From Tipula vernalis (lineage: Eukaryota > Arthropoda > Insecta > Diptera > Tipulidae), in the NCBI GenBank assembly GCA_958295665.1, contig OY282560.1, forward strand, positions 261,378,641 to 261,442,640: a DNA stretch of 64,000 nucleotides, written 5' to 3'. Positions 13,258-25,006 of this stretch are shown piece by piece. The stretch's first letter is position 1. Each line of letters begins with the position of its first letter. The notes beneath the pieces are model-generated. The model was not told the origin of the DNA and did no database searches. It saw only the letters and a list, made by a program, of their open reading frames with translations. The position numbers and the translations under genes were made by a program.

Positions 13258-13600
13258 TATAAATGTCAATCTAGTTGTCCATCAGTGTTTAAAAATATAT
13301 CATCATTCAAGCGACATTTAATCAAGAACCACGAGAATGAAAATAATACCTTTCCGACAAATTCGACAATACCATTGATGTCTGAATCCAAAAATAATTG
13401 TAAGCTTACTGAGGTGCACAACCTTAAGGGTTCCAAAAAGGTTTTACAAGAAAATAATATTAACATAGAGCAATTTAAAAAACAGTTAAAGACTGAGTGT
13501 TGGCTTTTGTTTCAAAAATGTCTAGTAATAGTAATTTTACAAATACGCTACTTGAAACTATACTAAACCATCTGACAAAAGACGTCTTTAAAGTGATATT
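13258..13600 (+). pseudogene. C2H2 zinc-finger protein fragment, frameshifted
   Basis: The frame beginning at 13258 reads YKCQSSCPSVFKNISSFKRH and then LIKNHEN. This is a C2H2-type zinc finger with two Cys, a central Phe and two His, a DNA- or RNA-binding module. About 60 residues later the frame shifts near 13500. The new frame continues LAFVSKMSSNSNFTNTLLE, a helical block I associate, from general recall, with C2H2-plus-helical proteins common in insect repeats. No upstream start or full gene is present. Pyrimidine-rich tracts ending in AG just upstream (near 12718 and 13075) could be old splice acceptors. I infer a decayed exon carried inside the foldback element. The zinc finger is clear; the family is not. 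Confidence 0.55.
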
Positions 13601-14029
13601 TACTGGATGGCATAAAGTGTAAACAACCAGCGCTCATTTAAAAAAAACTTTATTATAATTGAGGCTTTATTACTATAATATAATATTACTATAACTATTA
13701 TTATAATTAGATTAATTTTATATTTATATTATTATAACATTATATTACCAAATATTTTATTATTATTAATATTATAATTATGTCTATTATTTTATATAAA
13801 TTGAATTTGAATTAAAAACGAAATATACTGTTTTAAAAATTATATTATATTATGCATTTTTATTACTACATAATTCTCATAGTCTCATACTACAAAATAC
13901 TCATTTCGTAAAAATAAATATTTTCTTAGTACATATTTCAAATATGAAGCTGCAGTTAAAATTAATTTTGGTAAAATTTAAAGCGTCTTAGTTCACATAC
14001 CAATTTCTATGCAATAATTGAAAATTTTT

Positions 14030-14098
14030 ATCAAAAGCTAATTATGATATTTCTTAATTCAATTATAATTGAATTAAGAAAAAGTTTGCTTTTGATAA
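14030..14098. repeat. Palindrome formed by inverted arm units
   Basis: Positions 14051-14080 form a perfect 30-bp palindrome (TTCTTAATTCAATTA and its complement). Pairing resumes outside it with TATCAAAAGC and GCTTTTGATA. It is a head-to-head junction of two copies of the foldback arm unit. Confidence 0.8.
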
Positions 14099-14859
14099 TA
14101 ATTTGCTATTAAATTTAAATCGGAATATTTGCTTTATTTGAGAAAGTGCAAGATTAATTTAATACACCTTCATCTAAAATCTAATTTTAATTTTACTTGA
14201 ATTAAGAAATAATTTGCCTTTGATAAGGATTCCTATTAAATTTAAATCAGAATACTTGTTTTATTTGAGAAAGGGCAAGATTAATTTAAGATCATTTTTG
14301 CTTGAATATAGATAACCCATATTCTATATTCAAGCAAGAATGATATCGAATTAATCTTACCCTTTCTCAAATAAAGCAAGTATTCCGATGTAAATTTAAT
14401 AGAAAATTCTTATAAAAAGTAAATTATTTCTTAATTCAAGTAAAATTAAAATTTTATTTTAGATGAGGACGTATTAAATTTAATCGAAATTGTACTTCGA
14501 TTAAGCAAGAGCCACATTCTTGGCATAAACAATAACCATTTAAAAATAAATGATAAATTTAGCAAAATAATTCTAGATTTAAGAAATGATATCTTCCATT
14601 GAATTTAAAATGAGTTTCTTAATAGAAGAAAAACGAAAATGTATTATATTATTCGACGCATTTTTCCATTTAATCAAGGGGCTTGATTAGCTGAAAATCA
14701 AGGGGTAAAAATTATTAAATATAGCAAGTTTTCTTTAATAATAGCAATCTTTTTTTTCTGTGAAATGTGTCTAGTATACCTCCACGTGGTAACACCCGGG
14801 CAACGATGTGAAGCATCGGCGAAATACTAGAGGCGAGTGCAATACACTATAAATGAGCA

Positions 14860-16452
14860 ATGAGCAGAACAAATAAGGAAACTAATACCCCAGGTGGTAC
14901 ACCTGTTGCTCAGGTAAATCCACCCTCTTCGGAGGTCGGTCTCATGGATTCTGGGGGAGACCAGCCATTGCTATACTACAATTATTTTAACCAATCCCAA
15001 GACATGTTGGTAAATAAACAAGCTCATTTGAGTGAAATAGAAAAGGATAATTCACATCCCTTCCAGAGGAGTAACAAAGTCGCATATTCTCCGAAAAGAG
15101 GCGGTAGTCCCTCCATTGAGGCCAGCAGCCACAACACTCGTTTTACAAACGAAGAAAAGCTTCACAATGAATTGTGTAAAGCTAATAATGCATTAGTTGA
15201 AGCCAACAATATAAATAAGCAACTGAATGTTACAATTGCATGGATGCAGGAGCGTATGAAGAAGCTTGAAAACGAAGTTAAAGCTCTTAAGCCAAAGGAG
15301 GACATCGGTTCTACTCCTAACCAGAATACAACTCCACAAGAGTATCATACGGATGAAGAAGAACTAGCTCGAGAAACTGAGTGGATTAGAGTTAAAGGTG
15401 GGAGAAAAAAAAGGAGACGGAATAATACGCCCTCCCCACCTCAATTAAAGGATAATGTTCCAAATATTATCCAGAAACAACCAAAAAAAATACCTCCACC
15501 ACCACCAATAGTAATAGATGAAGTCAAAGACTACGATGTACTCTATGAAAAAATAAAAACAATAACTGCTACTGATAAGTTTAATGCAAAGGTGATGAAT
15601 GGAAACACCATCAAAATAAACTTAGAAGATGCTGAAACATACAGAAAATTGACAAAAATGTTAAATGAAGAAAAACGTGCTTGGCACACGTTTGAAGATA
15701 AACAAACCAGACCAATTAGGGTCATGGCTAAAAACTTACACTCTACGTGTAAACCAGATAAAATAATTGATGACTTGAAAGCAAAAGGATTTAAGGCAAC
15801 TGAAGCATCGATTAAGCTAAAACGGAGAGGCAAAGTACCTCTCAACATGTTTATGTTGACCTTCGATGAAGATATCGAAAAAATTTATCAAATTAAGTAC
15901 ATCTTGGGGTGCAAAGTGGTTATTCAGCCTCTAAGAAGGTCTAAGCTTATACCACAATGTAAACAATGTCAAGCCTATGGACATACACAAAAATATTGCA
16001 ATAGGGAACCTAGGTGTGTCAAATGTTTAGGTAAACATCATACCAAAGATTGTGTAAAATCCCAAAATGTTCAACCTAAATGCGTTCACTGTGGAGAAAA
16101 CCATCCGGCTAACTACAGAGGATGCAGCGTTGCTATTGAACTGCAAAATATCAAAAATAAGAACGTGATTGCTAAAAATCCAAGTTCATTCAGGAAACAA
16201 GCGGTTAAGATGAACCGACCCGAAGTAAATCGTAGAGTGTCGGGAACTACTCAAGGACAATTTGGTAAAATGACTTATGCTCAAGTAATGATGAGCAACG
16301 GAAATCCAGGAAAAACTGCTCAAAATGACGATATAAGTCAAACACTTAAATTAATTTTAAGCAGACTAAATACATTTGATGAGCGATTACAGAAACTAGA
16401 GTACAGCACTAAGGGAGCCATCCCTAAACAGAAAAATGGCCAAAGATCTTAG
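14860..16452 (+). CDS. LINE ORF1: Gag-like nucleic-acid-binding protein
   Basis: ORF1 proteins of Jockey-clade LINEs coat the element RNA and guide it back to DNA. This frame gives 530 residues. The N-terminal part is polar and low in complexity. A likely coiled coil occupies about residues 106-145 (heptad-like KANNALVEANNINKQL). A basic stretch RKKRRR lies near residue 186. An RNA-binding (PRE_C2HC-like) region follows, and then three zinc knuckles at about 367-380 (CKQCQAYGHTQKYC), 386-399 (CVKCLGKHHTKDC) and 408-422 (CVHCGENHPANYRGC). Such a knuckle cluster is standard for this protein. The frame is uninterrupted. Its stop overlaps the ORF2 start by 17 nt, a usual arrangement for linked translation. 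The start at 14860 follows a short leader. An upstream in-frame ATG was not seen. Confidence 0.9.
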   Translation: MSRTNKETNTPGGTPVAQVNPPSSEVGLMDSGGDQPLLYYNYFNQSQDMLVNKQAHLSEIEKDNSHPFQRSNKVAYSPKRGGSPSIEASSHNTRFTNEEKLHNELCKANNALVEANNINKQLNVTIAWMQERMKKLENEVKALKPKEDIGSTPNQNTTPQEYHTDEEELARETEWIRVKGGRKKRRRNNTPSPPQLKDNVPNIIQKQPKKIPPPPPIVIDEVKDYDVLYEKIKTITATDKFNAKVMNGNTIKINLEDAETYRKLTKMLNEEKRAWHTFEDKQTRPIRVMAKNLHSTCKPDKIIDDLKAKGFKATEASIKLKRRGKVPLNMFMLTFDEDIEKIYQIKYILGCKVVIQPLRRSKLIPQCKQCQAYGHTQKYCNREPRCVKCLGKHHTKDCVKSQNVQPKCVHCGENHPANYRGCSVAIELQNIKNKNVIAKNPSSFRKQAVKMNRPEVNRRVSGTTQGQFGKMTYAQVMMSNGNPGKTAQNDDISQTLKLILSRLNTFDERLQKLEYSTKGAIPKQKNGQRS

Positions 16453-19102
16453 AATCTTATGTTGGAATGCCAATGGACTGATGCAACATCAACAAGAACT
16501 GCAAGTGGTCCTGGACACAGAAAAAATCGTTGTATGTCTCATCACGGAAACACACTTCACTAGACAATCAAACATTAAATTTAAAAATTATCAAATATAT
16601 AACACGATTCACCCTGGAAACACTGCTAAAGGAGGTAGTGCTGTTATAATTAGAAATAGTATTCATCACTATGAGGAGTTAAAATATGAAACGGAAGAAA
16701 TACAAGCAACTGCTGTTATTGTCAAATCCAAAAGTAGTTATATTTGTATTGCTAGTATTTACTGCCCACCGAAGCACTCAATGAAAGAAAAAGATTATCT
16801 CGAGTTCCTCAGTAAATTAGGAAAACGATTTGTACTTGGAGGAGACTTTAATGCAAAAAATGTCCACTGGGGATCCAGATTAACAACAACTAAGGGTAAA
16901 GAACTCCTAAAAGCTATCAGAAAATGCAGTTGTGAAGCCCTCTCAACTGGAAAACCAACCTACTGGCCAACTGATTCAAATAAAGTGCCAGATCTGATTG
17001 ATTTCTTTATAATAAAGAACATATCTGTAAATTATGTACAAGTAGATGAAAGCCACGACTTAAACTCTGATCATTCACCAATACTTCTAACGTTAAGTGA
17101 AAAAATCATTCAGAAAGAAAGAAACCCTTTCCTAGTAAATAATCACACTAATTGGGCATGCTTTAGACTATCGCTAGAAGAAAAAATTAACTAAATGGTT
17201 CCATTAAAGACTGAAGAATAATTAGACAAAGAAGTTCACAAATTTGTAAACGATATACAGGAATCAGCTTGGGAAAATACTCCTGAAATTAAAACGAAAA
17301 TCAAGGGAAACAATTACCCTATGGAAATTAGGGAACTCCTCGCAGAAAAAAGAAGAGCGAGAAGAGTATGGCAGCAAACAAGGGCCCCCCAAGATAAAAC
17401 TCATTTGAACAACCTCACTCAACAATTAAGAAGAGAGATCAAAGAATTGAAAGATGAATCAATCAGCAACTATTTAAGAAAATTAACTAATGATAACAGT
17501 ACTGATTATTCTCTTTGGAAAGCAACCAAAAGAATCAAAAGACCAATAATGCAGATTCCCCCAATAAAAATAGCAGGTGAGAAATGGGCTAGAAATAATG
17601 AAGACAAAGCTCGAGAATTTGCCGAACACCTCGAAAAAATATTCCAGCCACATGAAGACCAAACGTTGGAAGCCGAGATAATAACTGAACAAGCTGTGCA
17701 AGAAAGTAAAGAAATCCTACCCACAACACCAAAAGAAGTCATGCGTGAGATAACAGCTAATATGAATACAAAAAAAGCTCCTGGGTACGATCTTATTACT
17801 GCAGAAATCTTAAAAGAACTGCCAAGGAAAGCTCTGGTGAAACTCATCAATCTTATAAATGCAGCATTTAGAATCAAATGTGTACCAAGCTTATGGAAAA
17901 TTGCAGAAGTAATTATGATCCCAAAACCTGGGAAACCACCATACATAATATCGTCTTATAGGCCAATTTCGCTATTGCCAGTCATGTCCAAACTCTTTGA
18001 GAAGCTTCTGGTAAAAAGATTAAATCCGATAATCGAGAGTAAAAACTTGATCCCAAATCATCAGTTCGGTTTTCGCAACCAACACTCAACAATTGATCAA
18101 GTACACAGAATAACCAGTATAATTGAGAAAGCATTAGAGGAGAAAAAAGTCTGTTCAACAGTATTTCTAGACGTTGCACAAGCGTTTGATAGAGTGTGGC
18201 ATGAAGGACTTAACCACAAGTTAAGGAATCTTCTACCAATGCAATTTGCTAAGATACTAGAATCATACTTGAAAGATAGGTTCTTCAGGATTAAGTTAGA
18301 TGATACATTTTCTGAATTGAAAGAAATCAATGCAGGAGTTCCACAGGGCAGTGTATTAGGGCCGGTTTTATACCTACTATATACTTATGATCTTCCTACA
18401 TTAGAAAACAACACAGTGGCAACTTTTGCAGATGATACGGCGATCTTAGCTGTTGGAAAAAGCAACGAAGAATCAACACAGAAGTTACAATCAGCTATAA
18501 CTCAAATATATAAATGGACAAAAAGATGGAGAATAAAACTAAATGAAGCTAAATCAGTTCACATCAACTTTACAAACAGACGAATCGAACATATTCCGAT
18601 TACCATAAATCGGGAAATAATACCGCATGCGAACACAGCTAAGTATCTCGGCATGACCCTGGATGCTAAACTACGATGGAAAGCACACGTCAAGAAGAAA
18701 AGTGAAGAATTAAGACTTAAATACAGAAAAATGTATTGGCTGATGGGAAGGAACTCTTCTTTATCAACATACAACAAGCTTCTACTTTATAAGCAAATAT
18801 TGAAACCGATTTGGACTTATGGTATTCAGCTTTGGGGTTGTACCAAACAGAGCAACGTAAATATCATCCAAAGATTTCAGAATATGGTATTAAGGAACAT
18901 CGTTGATGCACCTTGGTATGTTAGGAACAATGACCTTCATAGGGACCTTAAAATGAACCTCATCTTAAATGAAATCCAGGAAAAAGCACGGAGACATGAA
19001 GAAAGGCTCCGCCAACATGTGAACATTGAGGCAACTCAGCTCCTAAGCATCACGAATTTAGTTCGCAGACTTAAAAGAACCAAACCTTTTGAGCTGGTGT
19101 GA
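16436..19102 (+). pseudogene. LINE ORF2: endonuclease and reverse transcriptase, two nonsense codons
   Basis: ORF2 encodes the enzyme that nicks target DNA and copies the element RNA. The frame from 16436 to 19102 spans 889 codons and is broken only by TAA at 17192 and TAA at 17219. The frame is the same before and after, so these are point mutations rather than frameshifts. The apurinic-type endonuclease occupies about residues 1-230: WNANGL near the start, ETHF near 37, GGDFNAKNVHWGS near 134 and SDHSPI near 211. The reverse transcriptase follows: YRPISLLPVMSKLFEKLL near 508, DVAQAFDRVWHEGL near 578, PQGSVLGPVLY near 635 and the catalytic FADDTAIL near 663. The stops fall in the linker between endonuclease and RT. 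All visible catalytic motifs are retained. The best fit is the Jockey clade, with no RNase H domain. Confidence 0.92.
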
Positions 19103-19301
19103 TTGTCAGTTTAAGCAGCATTATGCTGAGCTAAAATCCACAACAAAGATGTGGTTTACATCAATTTACCAAACACTATGGAATGCCAATGGGAAGAAGC
19201 CATAGATTAATTTAAGTTAGTAAATTAAGTCAGAAACAAATTGCTAATTAGTCCAGGAGACTAGATTGTAATTACATAAAATAAATAAATAAAATTTATT
19301 T

Positions 19302-19333
<32 letters not shown>

Positions 19334-19360
19334 TTATTTTTAATATTATTTTTTAACAAA

Positions 19361-19612
19361 AAAACTATTTTCATTTTTTACTTTTCCCACTATAGAAAGT
19401 TATATTTGGTAAGTATTGTAGTCGCGAAAAAAAATTTGTTGGTTGCAGAATTTTACATTTCTCGACGAATTAGGTTACTTTACGGTCCTTATAAAAACTA
19501 TTTTCATTTTTTACTTTAAAATTTTTCTTTTCCCACTATAACAAAATTATATTTGGTAAGTATTGTAAGTATTGCAGAATTTTACGTTTCTCGACGAATT
19601 GGGTCCTCAAGG
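19361..19612. repeat. Two-copy tandem duplication, about 133-bp period
   Basis: AAAACTATTTTCATTTTTTA at 19361 and 19495, TTATATTTGGTAAGTATTGTA, and GCAGAATTTTAC followed by TTTCTCGACGAATT all occur twice in the same order. The second copy has small insertions. The repeat begins 30 bp after the LINE tail. Confidence 0.85.
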
Positions 19613-22384
19613 CCCTTCCAGTTATACATTTTTATTATTTTTGTTGTGCCTCAATTTGTGTTTACTTTTAGTTTCATTCGAGTCTCGAATAGAGGGGATT
19701 GTAGTGAAAGAGAAAAATGCCAAACAGATTTTCTTAAAAACGGGAAAGTCGATTTTTTGTTCTGTTGTTGTGTAATTTCATCCATATCTACCAGTTCAGA
19801 AAATTTGAAGTCGATTGAAGCACTACGTGGATAACCTCAACAAATAAAATTTAATATCAAAATTTGCGAAGAAATATTTTTCTACAGTTTATACATCTTC
19901 CAAATTCCAACAATTGTTTCGTAGGAGTCTTTATAAGATAAAATTAATAGGTAACCGTGAAACATGGAATATTAATTTCTAAATTTACCTAAAATACTTT
20001 ACTGGTAGCAAACAATATCGTCAACTAAAATATATCTAGTAAGCTTTAAAATATAAACTATTTCTGTGACGTTTTATTGACATTTTGTTGATTAATATTG
20101 AATTGTTTTAATACCTTAAAAGTATTATATCTGAAAAATAAATTTTTTTGATATTAATGGTCGTTACAAAAAGGATTTTCAACAATATACTAGAGATGTG
20201 GAACCGGATCTAATTGTTAGGGGTCGAAGATGAAAAATTGCGAATGACATTTCAACTACTGTTCAACAAGTTTCAGTTCTAAATAATCTAGCATTAATTG
20301 TGAGTCTGTGATTTGGCGGATTGAAAGTAGAAGCGCAATAATATTGTTATCATCAATTGTGATATTGAGGAAGGATCCGTTTGCGTTGCTCAAAATAACG
20401 GAAAATCTTCTGTCAAATGTAAATGGTTGGTTTGGTGATTTTTAACAGTTGGTTTTGTGATCTATTGGGAAAAGTATCGTTCGAGGAGTCGGACAGACCT
20501 TATTTTTTTTTGGTAAGCAATAGAAGAAAAATAAACGACGAATCAAAGAAAGGTAAATATTGCACAGAGTGGTGTTTTTGAAGCAAAGCAAACGTTAATG
20601 TTAGTTGTTGAAATTTTGTCGTTGCCGTAAAAGCAAATTTTTATTAGATAAACCAAAGTAATGATTCTAAAATATGAAAATAACATTAAAATAATATTAA
20701 TTGATTTTTGGTAATTTTTCTTACAATATAAATTTATATTCGTAAATGTTTTTGCTTCGTTCTCGGAAACATCCAGTAAAACAACAATTGGCAATCACAT
20801 CTGATAAACAAAATATTATTATAATACTTACAGGTAACGCAATTTTCGGTTTCTTCAAAATTGTAGACTTTCGTTTTGTTGAGTAATGGTTTGTAATCTA
20901 CAAAATCGACGGAATTAAGGAGGTCCTTAAAAATATCGAAATACTCGAACCAAATTTAAATGACTATACGATTTTCCGCTTCGGTGGCGTTATCAACTTC
21001 ACAAAAACTCCAAACATAATCTAGTAGTAAAAATTTCACTAAGGAAACCGACAAACTGAGAATCTTTATGGGCCCAAATTCAGGAGGTTTAGAAAAATGC
21101 ACCGCCAGGTCACAGATCAATTACGTCTGGAAGCAAAAGGGTTTCCCAACCAAATATTGCATTTTTCTAAATTATTAATTTTTTTAATTAAGTAGCTTAA
21201 TTAAAATGCCAGCCAAAACCACAACTACGACTTTTTTTCTGTAAACTGTGCTGTTCAAGCTAAGAATTATAACTACATATATTTACATACCTATGAGTTA
21301 TTTAAATTAAATTAAAAACTGCAATAAAAACCTTGCTTCGAATTTTAAAGGTCAAAATATGTTTTAATTACTGTGACTTAATTATAATAATACCATACAA
21401 CTCTCTATAAATTAAAAATAATTTCACATTTAAAAATGGTCGCTTTCATATTTCGAACATATATTGGAATTAAAAATTTTTACATAAACTTGGAAGGATT
21501 GTCGATGGCGGTCGCAGCATTGAGGTCCAGAATTGTTTAAGACTTATTCGCGTAGTCCCCAAATTTTGAAACATCACGGCTCGCAACGATGACAGGTTGC
21601 GTAAAATTTCTGGAATCAAATATTCAGTCCATTCACTTGAGGCTACATATATAACTCCATTATTATGTTGGGAATAACATTCACGGTGATAGGACATTCC
21701 TTCGTTTGGCACATATAAAAATTAAAACAATTGACAATATCTGATTGTCTTTTCTACATTAAGAATTTTGAGAGTCGAAACAATCTTAAAATATACGAAA
21801 GATTTCGAAATTTATAAATTTAAGAATTTTTTTTACAAATTTAAGAATTTAAATATTTTGAAGGCTTTTACAATTTTATAGAATTAACAATTCTATATAA
21901 GAGATAACAAGAAATACCAACGATTTTAATAAATTTCATGAAATTAAATAATCTTATTTGTTAAATTCCAAAATACTAATTATTTTAAGAATATTTTGAA
22001 GAACCCTGTTTTACGAATTAAAATCTTATTAATTTTAAGAATTTCAAGAAATTAGCGAATTTTTTTATTGGAAGAATTTTAAATGTTTCAAGCATTTAAA
22101 AATTTAGAGGATTTTTAAAAGAAGTTAAAAAAACTAATTTACAAATTAAATTGTATCTTTTTTTCCTAAGATAAGCAGCATAACACTGGAGTTATGAGAA
22201 ATTGTCTAAATAAATTTGACATAAAGTAAAGCTAGCCGACACTAGGAAATTTCGCTTATGATTTTGCTGATCGGTACACTTCTCAACGCGAAAAAGTTTA
22301 AAATCTAACGAACATACTCTGGCAACATACTCTGAATATCATTAATACTGCGTATGATTTCGTCCTTAAGCTCTGCAGTCGTTT
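19613..22384. other. No gene seen
   Basis: AT-rich DNA with scattered short open frames (for example 20543-20794 and 21470-21712 on the minus strand). None resembles a known protein, and none has a supporting start context or splice pattern. Confidence 0.5.
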
Positions 22385-22497
22385 CGGGCTTATTGGCATA
22401 GACAGAGTGAGAAACAATAGCTATATTGCGAAAAAAGTTCTAAAGAACACATTATGTTACGAAACAACCAATATTAAGGTCTATGCCAATAAGCCCG
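22385..22497. repeat. Perfect 19-bp inverted repeat
   Basis: CGGGCTTATTGGCATAGAC (22385-22403) pairs perfectly with GTCTATGCCAATAAGCCCG (22479-22497), leaving a 75-nt loop. This may be a MITE remnant or the left edge of the dispersed repeat that follows. Confidence 0.8.
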
Positions 22498-22499
22498 GG

Positions 22500-22720
22500 A
22501 GTTGTAAATGAGAATTTTCGTTGAGTGTTTAGATTTGGTGAATATAATTCGCTAAATCACTACGGTCTTACCTTGTACTATATGAATAAGGTGTAATTTT
22601 TATTTTTGTGGTTTGGTCGTAGCTACCTGATGAGTAGACCAACTTTTTATCAGTATGAAACCAAACTACCAATAAAGGAGCTTAAAGAAAGTTTTCATTT
22701 TTTGAAAGAGTATATACATT
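22500..22720. repeat. Dispersed repeat, copy A, with hammerhead-like core
   Basis: This segment aligns with 45461-45690. Both contain GAGA(A/G)TTTTC, GATTTGGTGAAT, the string TTTGGTCGTAGCTACCTGAT, ACCAAACTACC and GAAAGTTTTC. In copy A GTGGTTTGGT (22608-22617) pairs with ACCAAACTAC (22660-22669) through one G-U pair. Between them stand C, GTAGCTAC, CTGATGAG (22627-22634) and GAAA (22657-22660), the order of a hammerhead ribozyme. Stems I and II would be very short, so activity is uncertain. Confidence 0.6.
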
Positions 22721-24024
22721 GTTTAACCCATAGGAAAATTACATGGGGAGTGATATTTCTATTTTTTGGGGTAGACATATTGTGATTAAATGGCCTTTTT
22801 ATTTTACTGACTGGAAAAGTCATAAATATAGTATTGTTAATGCTATTAAAATAATATATTTTTTGTCTAAACGCTCAGAAAAATGCCAAAAATTCACGGA
22901 AAATTTTGATACACACATCCTGTGTTGCCGGGGGAGTCCTGGTGCGCGTTTGGCGGATATTGTATTTCATACATAAATGGCATTTATTCAAGAACCCAAT
23001 GAAATAAAAAAAAATATTATTTCGACAAATTTTCCCGTGTTTAATTTAAAAAACAAAATCGGTAGTCTTGTTGAATCATCCTTTAATATTCAAAACCAAC
23101 CGCATAGGTTTTATAGTAGAAGGTAGTTCCAGAAATTTCAACTGACATTAAATCGAAGAAATTGGTGTAAAAAGTCCAAGAATTACGTTATCGATTCATA
23201 AATTTCATCTTTGAACACCGAATTTCTGGTAATTTTACCGCAGATTTATTTGAAAGCTGAATTTTTGGAAAGAAACCTTAATTTTTATTTTATTTTTACT
23301 GCTCCCAATAACATTATTCTTCATCGTTTTTCATCTTACAACCTAAAATATGTCTGAACCCATGTTCCTATTTTCTCCAAGAATTTTGAAACCTTCAAAA
23401 GGAAAGAAAAAATTAAAATCATTTTTAAAATTTATTGAGCATTAGAATTATGTTCGATTATCTCACTGATCACAATTTTCACCAATTATTTGGTTTAGTG
23501 GACTTTATTTTTTTTCGCTCGCACTTACTTCAATTAAATTTTGTGTTCCCTTATCTCGTTGAATTTCAATGAAAAAAAAAAGATTCTTGTGATTTCTTTA
23601 AATGTGACACAGTTTACTTTTTATTTAATTTACGAAAGGTTACACGTTTCTGTTTTGATTTTCACACAAAGTAACAAATTATTTTCTTTTAATTTTCCGT
23701 TTTGGAGATCTTGCAATGGTTGCCGATAAGAAGTGAGTAACAAAAAAAACTTGTTGGAGAATTTATCTAAAACAAAAAATTTGCTGACATTAATCGGGGA
23801 CCACAGAAAATACCAAAAAAAATTACAATAACTTACTCGGGCAATACAGAAAAACTACAATAATTGCTAAATTAGAGAAAAGTACTGATATTACAAAAGG
23901 TACTAACTTATTTCAAATAAGAATTAGAATACGACTGGTTTGACAACTAGAATGAAATGTCAGTATTTTAATTCTTTGTTTTGGATGAATTATTGTACAG
24001 TAAATTGAGATAAGTATCACATAA
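22721..24024. other. No gene seen
   Basis: AT-rich sequence. A small GC-richer patch at about 22915-22965 has no recognisable content. Confidence 0.5.
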
Positions 24025-24220
24025 CAGCAAAACCTCGTTTAACGTTACCCCGTTTAACGTTGATTCACTTTAACGTTATTTTCAATTTATACATTTTTTT
24101 TCATAGAAACATTTTTTAAAATAAAAATAAACATTTTTTTTGGTTCTTTTGTTCGAATTTCCGAGAATCAAAATAAAAATAAAATATATATTTAAAAAAA
24201 AATAATGTTTTAATTTAAAT

Positions 24221-25006
24221 CAGGGTTTCGAACCGAACCCGAACCCGAACCTCGAACCCGCTCCGGTTCAACGATTTTTAGTAATTTTTTCGAACCTGAA
24301 CCTGAACCCGAACCCAACATTTCGCGGGTTCGATTCAACCGGGTTCCGGGTTGACAAAAAAAAAATCGCATATTATGTATACATATACAGTAGAAATCGG
24401 ATAACACAAAATCGAGGAGAACAACAAAATATTTCGTGTTTTCAGAATTTCGTGTTGAGCGAAAATAATATGAAGAAACAGTGGAGCTGGGAACAAAATA
24501 ATGTTCTTGTTATCCGATATTTCGTGTTATCCTTTTTCGTGTTAACTGAATTCCCCTGTATATTATTTATCATAATCGAACAATTTAGACAGCTGGACTA
24601 ACTTTGAACTAAACGTATAACAGGAGTTTACTCTTTATGAATCCTTTTCACGGGTCCACAAGAAGAAAAATATTATGGAATAGCTAGTGGGAAAACCATA
24701 AAATTGAAATTCCACTTTTATAAGAAGCTGCAAAAGTTGTGTTAGCGATTCCTGCAACGAAAGTCAGTTAAGTTTATTTTAGCACCACAATGGGTACACC
24801 TTCAAGAAGAATCATTAAGATATATCCTATTCGTCAAACTAAACGAAATGTTTTTAATGAAATATAGATTTTTTTTAAATATCTGTGAAGTTTTATTTTT
24901 TTACTAATCCGAACCCGAACCTGAACCTGAACCCGAACCCAATTATTTTCTTGCTTTGAACCTGTACCCGAACCCGAACCCAAAATTTTGCGGGTTCGAA
25001 ACCCTG
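24221..25006. mobile_element. hAT non-autonomous element with CGAACC arrays (middle)
   Basis: The ends CAGGGTTTCGAACC and GGTTCGAAACCCTG are perfect 14-bp inverted repeats of hAT type (CAGGG). They are flanked by ATTTAAAT (24213-24220) and TTTTAAAT (25007-25014), a 7-of-8 match to the 8-bp duplication that hAT insertion leaves. Inside each end lie runs of hexamers CGAACC / CGAACCTGAACC. The left side carries them at 24231-24350 and the right side at 24908-25000. hAT transposases bind short sub-terminal repeats, so these arrays may be transposase-binding sites. There is no transposase gene. Confidence 0.8.
24388..24558. mobile_element. Pogo-like MITE, 171 bp (innermost)
   Basis: The left end CAGTAGAAATCGGATAACAC and the right end (reverse complement) CAGGGGAATTCAGTTAACAC are inverted repeats flanked by TA on both sides. 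The internal motif TTTCGTGTT recurs four or five times. It lies inside the hAT element and so is the most recent of the three insertions. Confidence 0.75.

Larger units (their letters stand above)
9742..14762. mobile_element. Foldback-like element with long inverted arms
   Basis: The left arm (about 9742-10170) reappears in reverse complement at about 14320-14762. Landmarks in order on the left are ACAGAAAAAAATAG, CTGAAAATC (reverse strand), GTGGCTCTTGCTTAAGCG, TTGAATTAAGAAATAATTTG and ATCATTCTTGCTTGAAT. The same landmarks appear reversed on the right. The right side also holds direct copies of the inner part of the arm at about 14072-14160 and 14193-14310. As a result the bases around 14310-14325 form the centre of another large palindrome. 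The roughly 4.1 kb between the arms holds a GC-rich hairpin, a perfect hairpin, a MITE, a tandem duplication and a broken C2H2 gene fragment. Tandem or inverted arm units of this kind are typical of foldback transposons. No transposase was recognised, so the superfamily is open and the exact ends are approximate. A LINE begins immediately to the right. Confidence 0.7.
14763..19333 (+). mobile_element. Jockey-clade non-LTR retrotransposon (LINE), near full length
   Basis: A 5' leader of about 100 bp, GC-richer than its surroundings, is followed by ORF1, an overlapping ORF2, a roughly 230-bp 3' UTR with AATAAA-type signals (19281-19292) and a 26-nt poly(A) tail (19308-19333). LINEs of this type move by nicking the target with an endonuclease and reverse transcribing their own RNA. 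I could not find a clear target-site duplication, so the left boundary is approximate. It abuts the right end of the foldback element. Two stop codons in ORF2 make this copy inactive, but it is otherwise well preserved and probably recent. Confidence 0.9.

Noticed and set aside
15543..15848. 101-codon minus-strand frame and other reverse frames across the LINE
   Set aside because: Shadows of ORF1 and ORF2, without independent signals.
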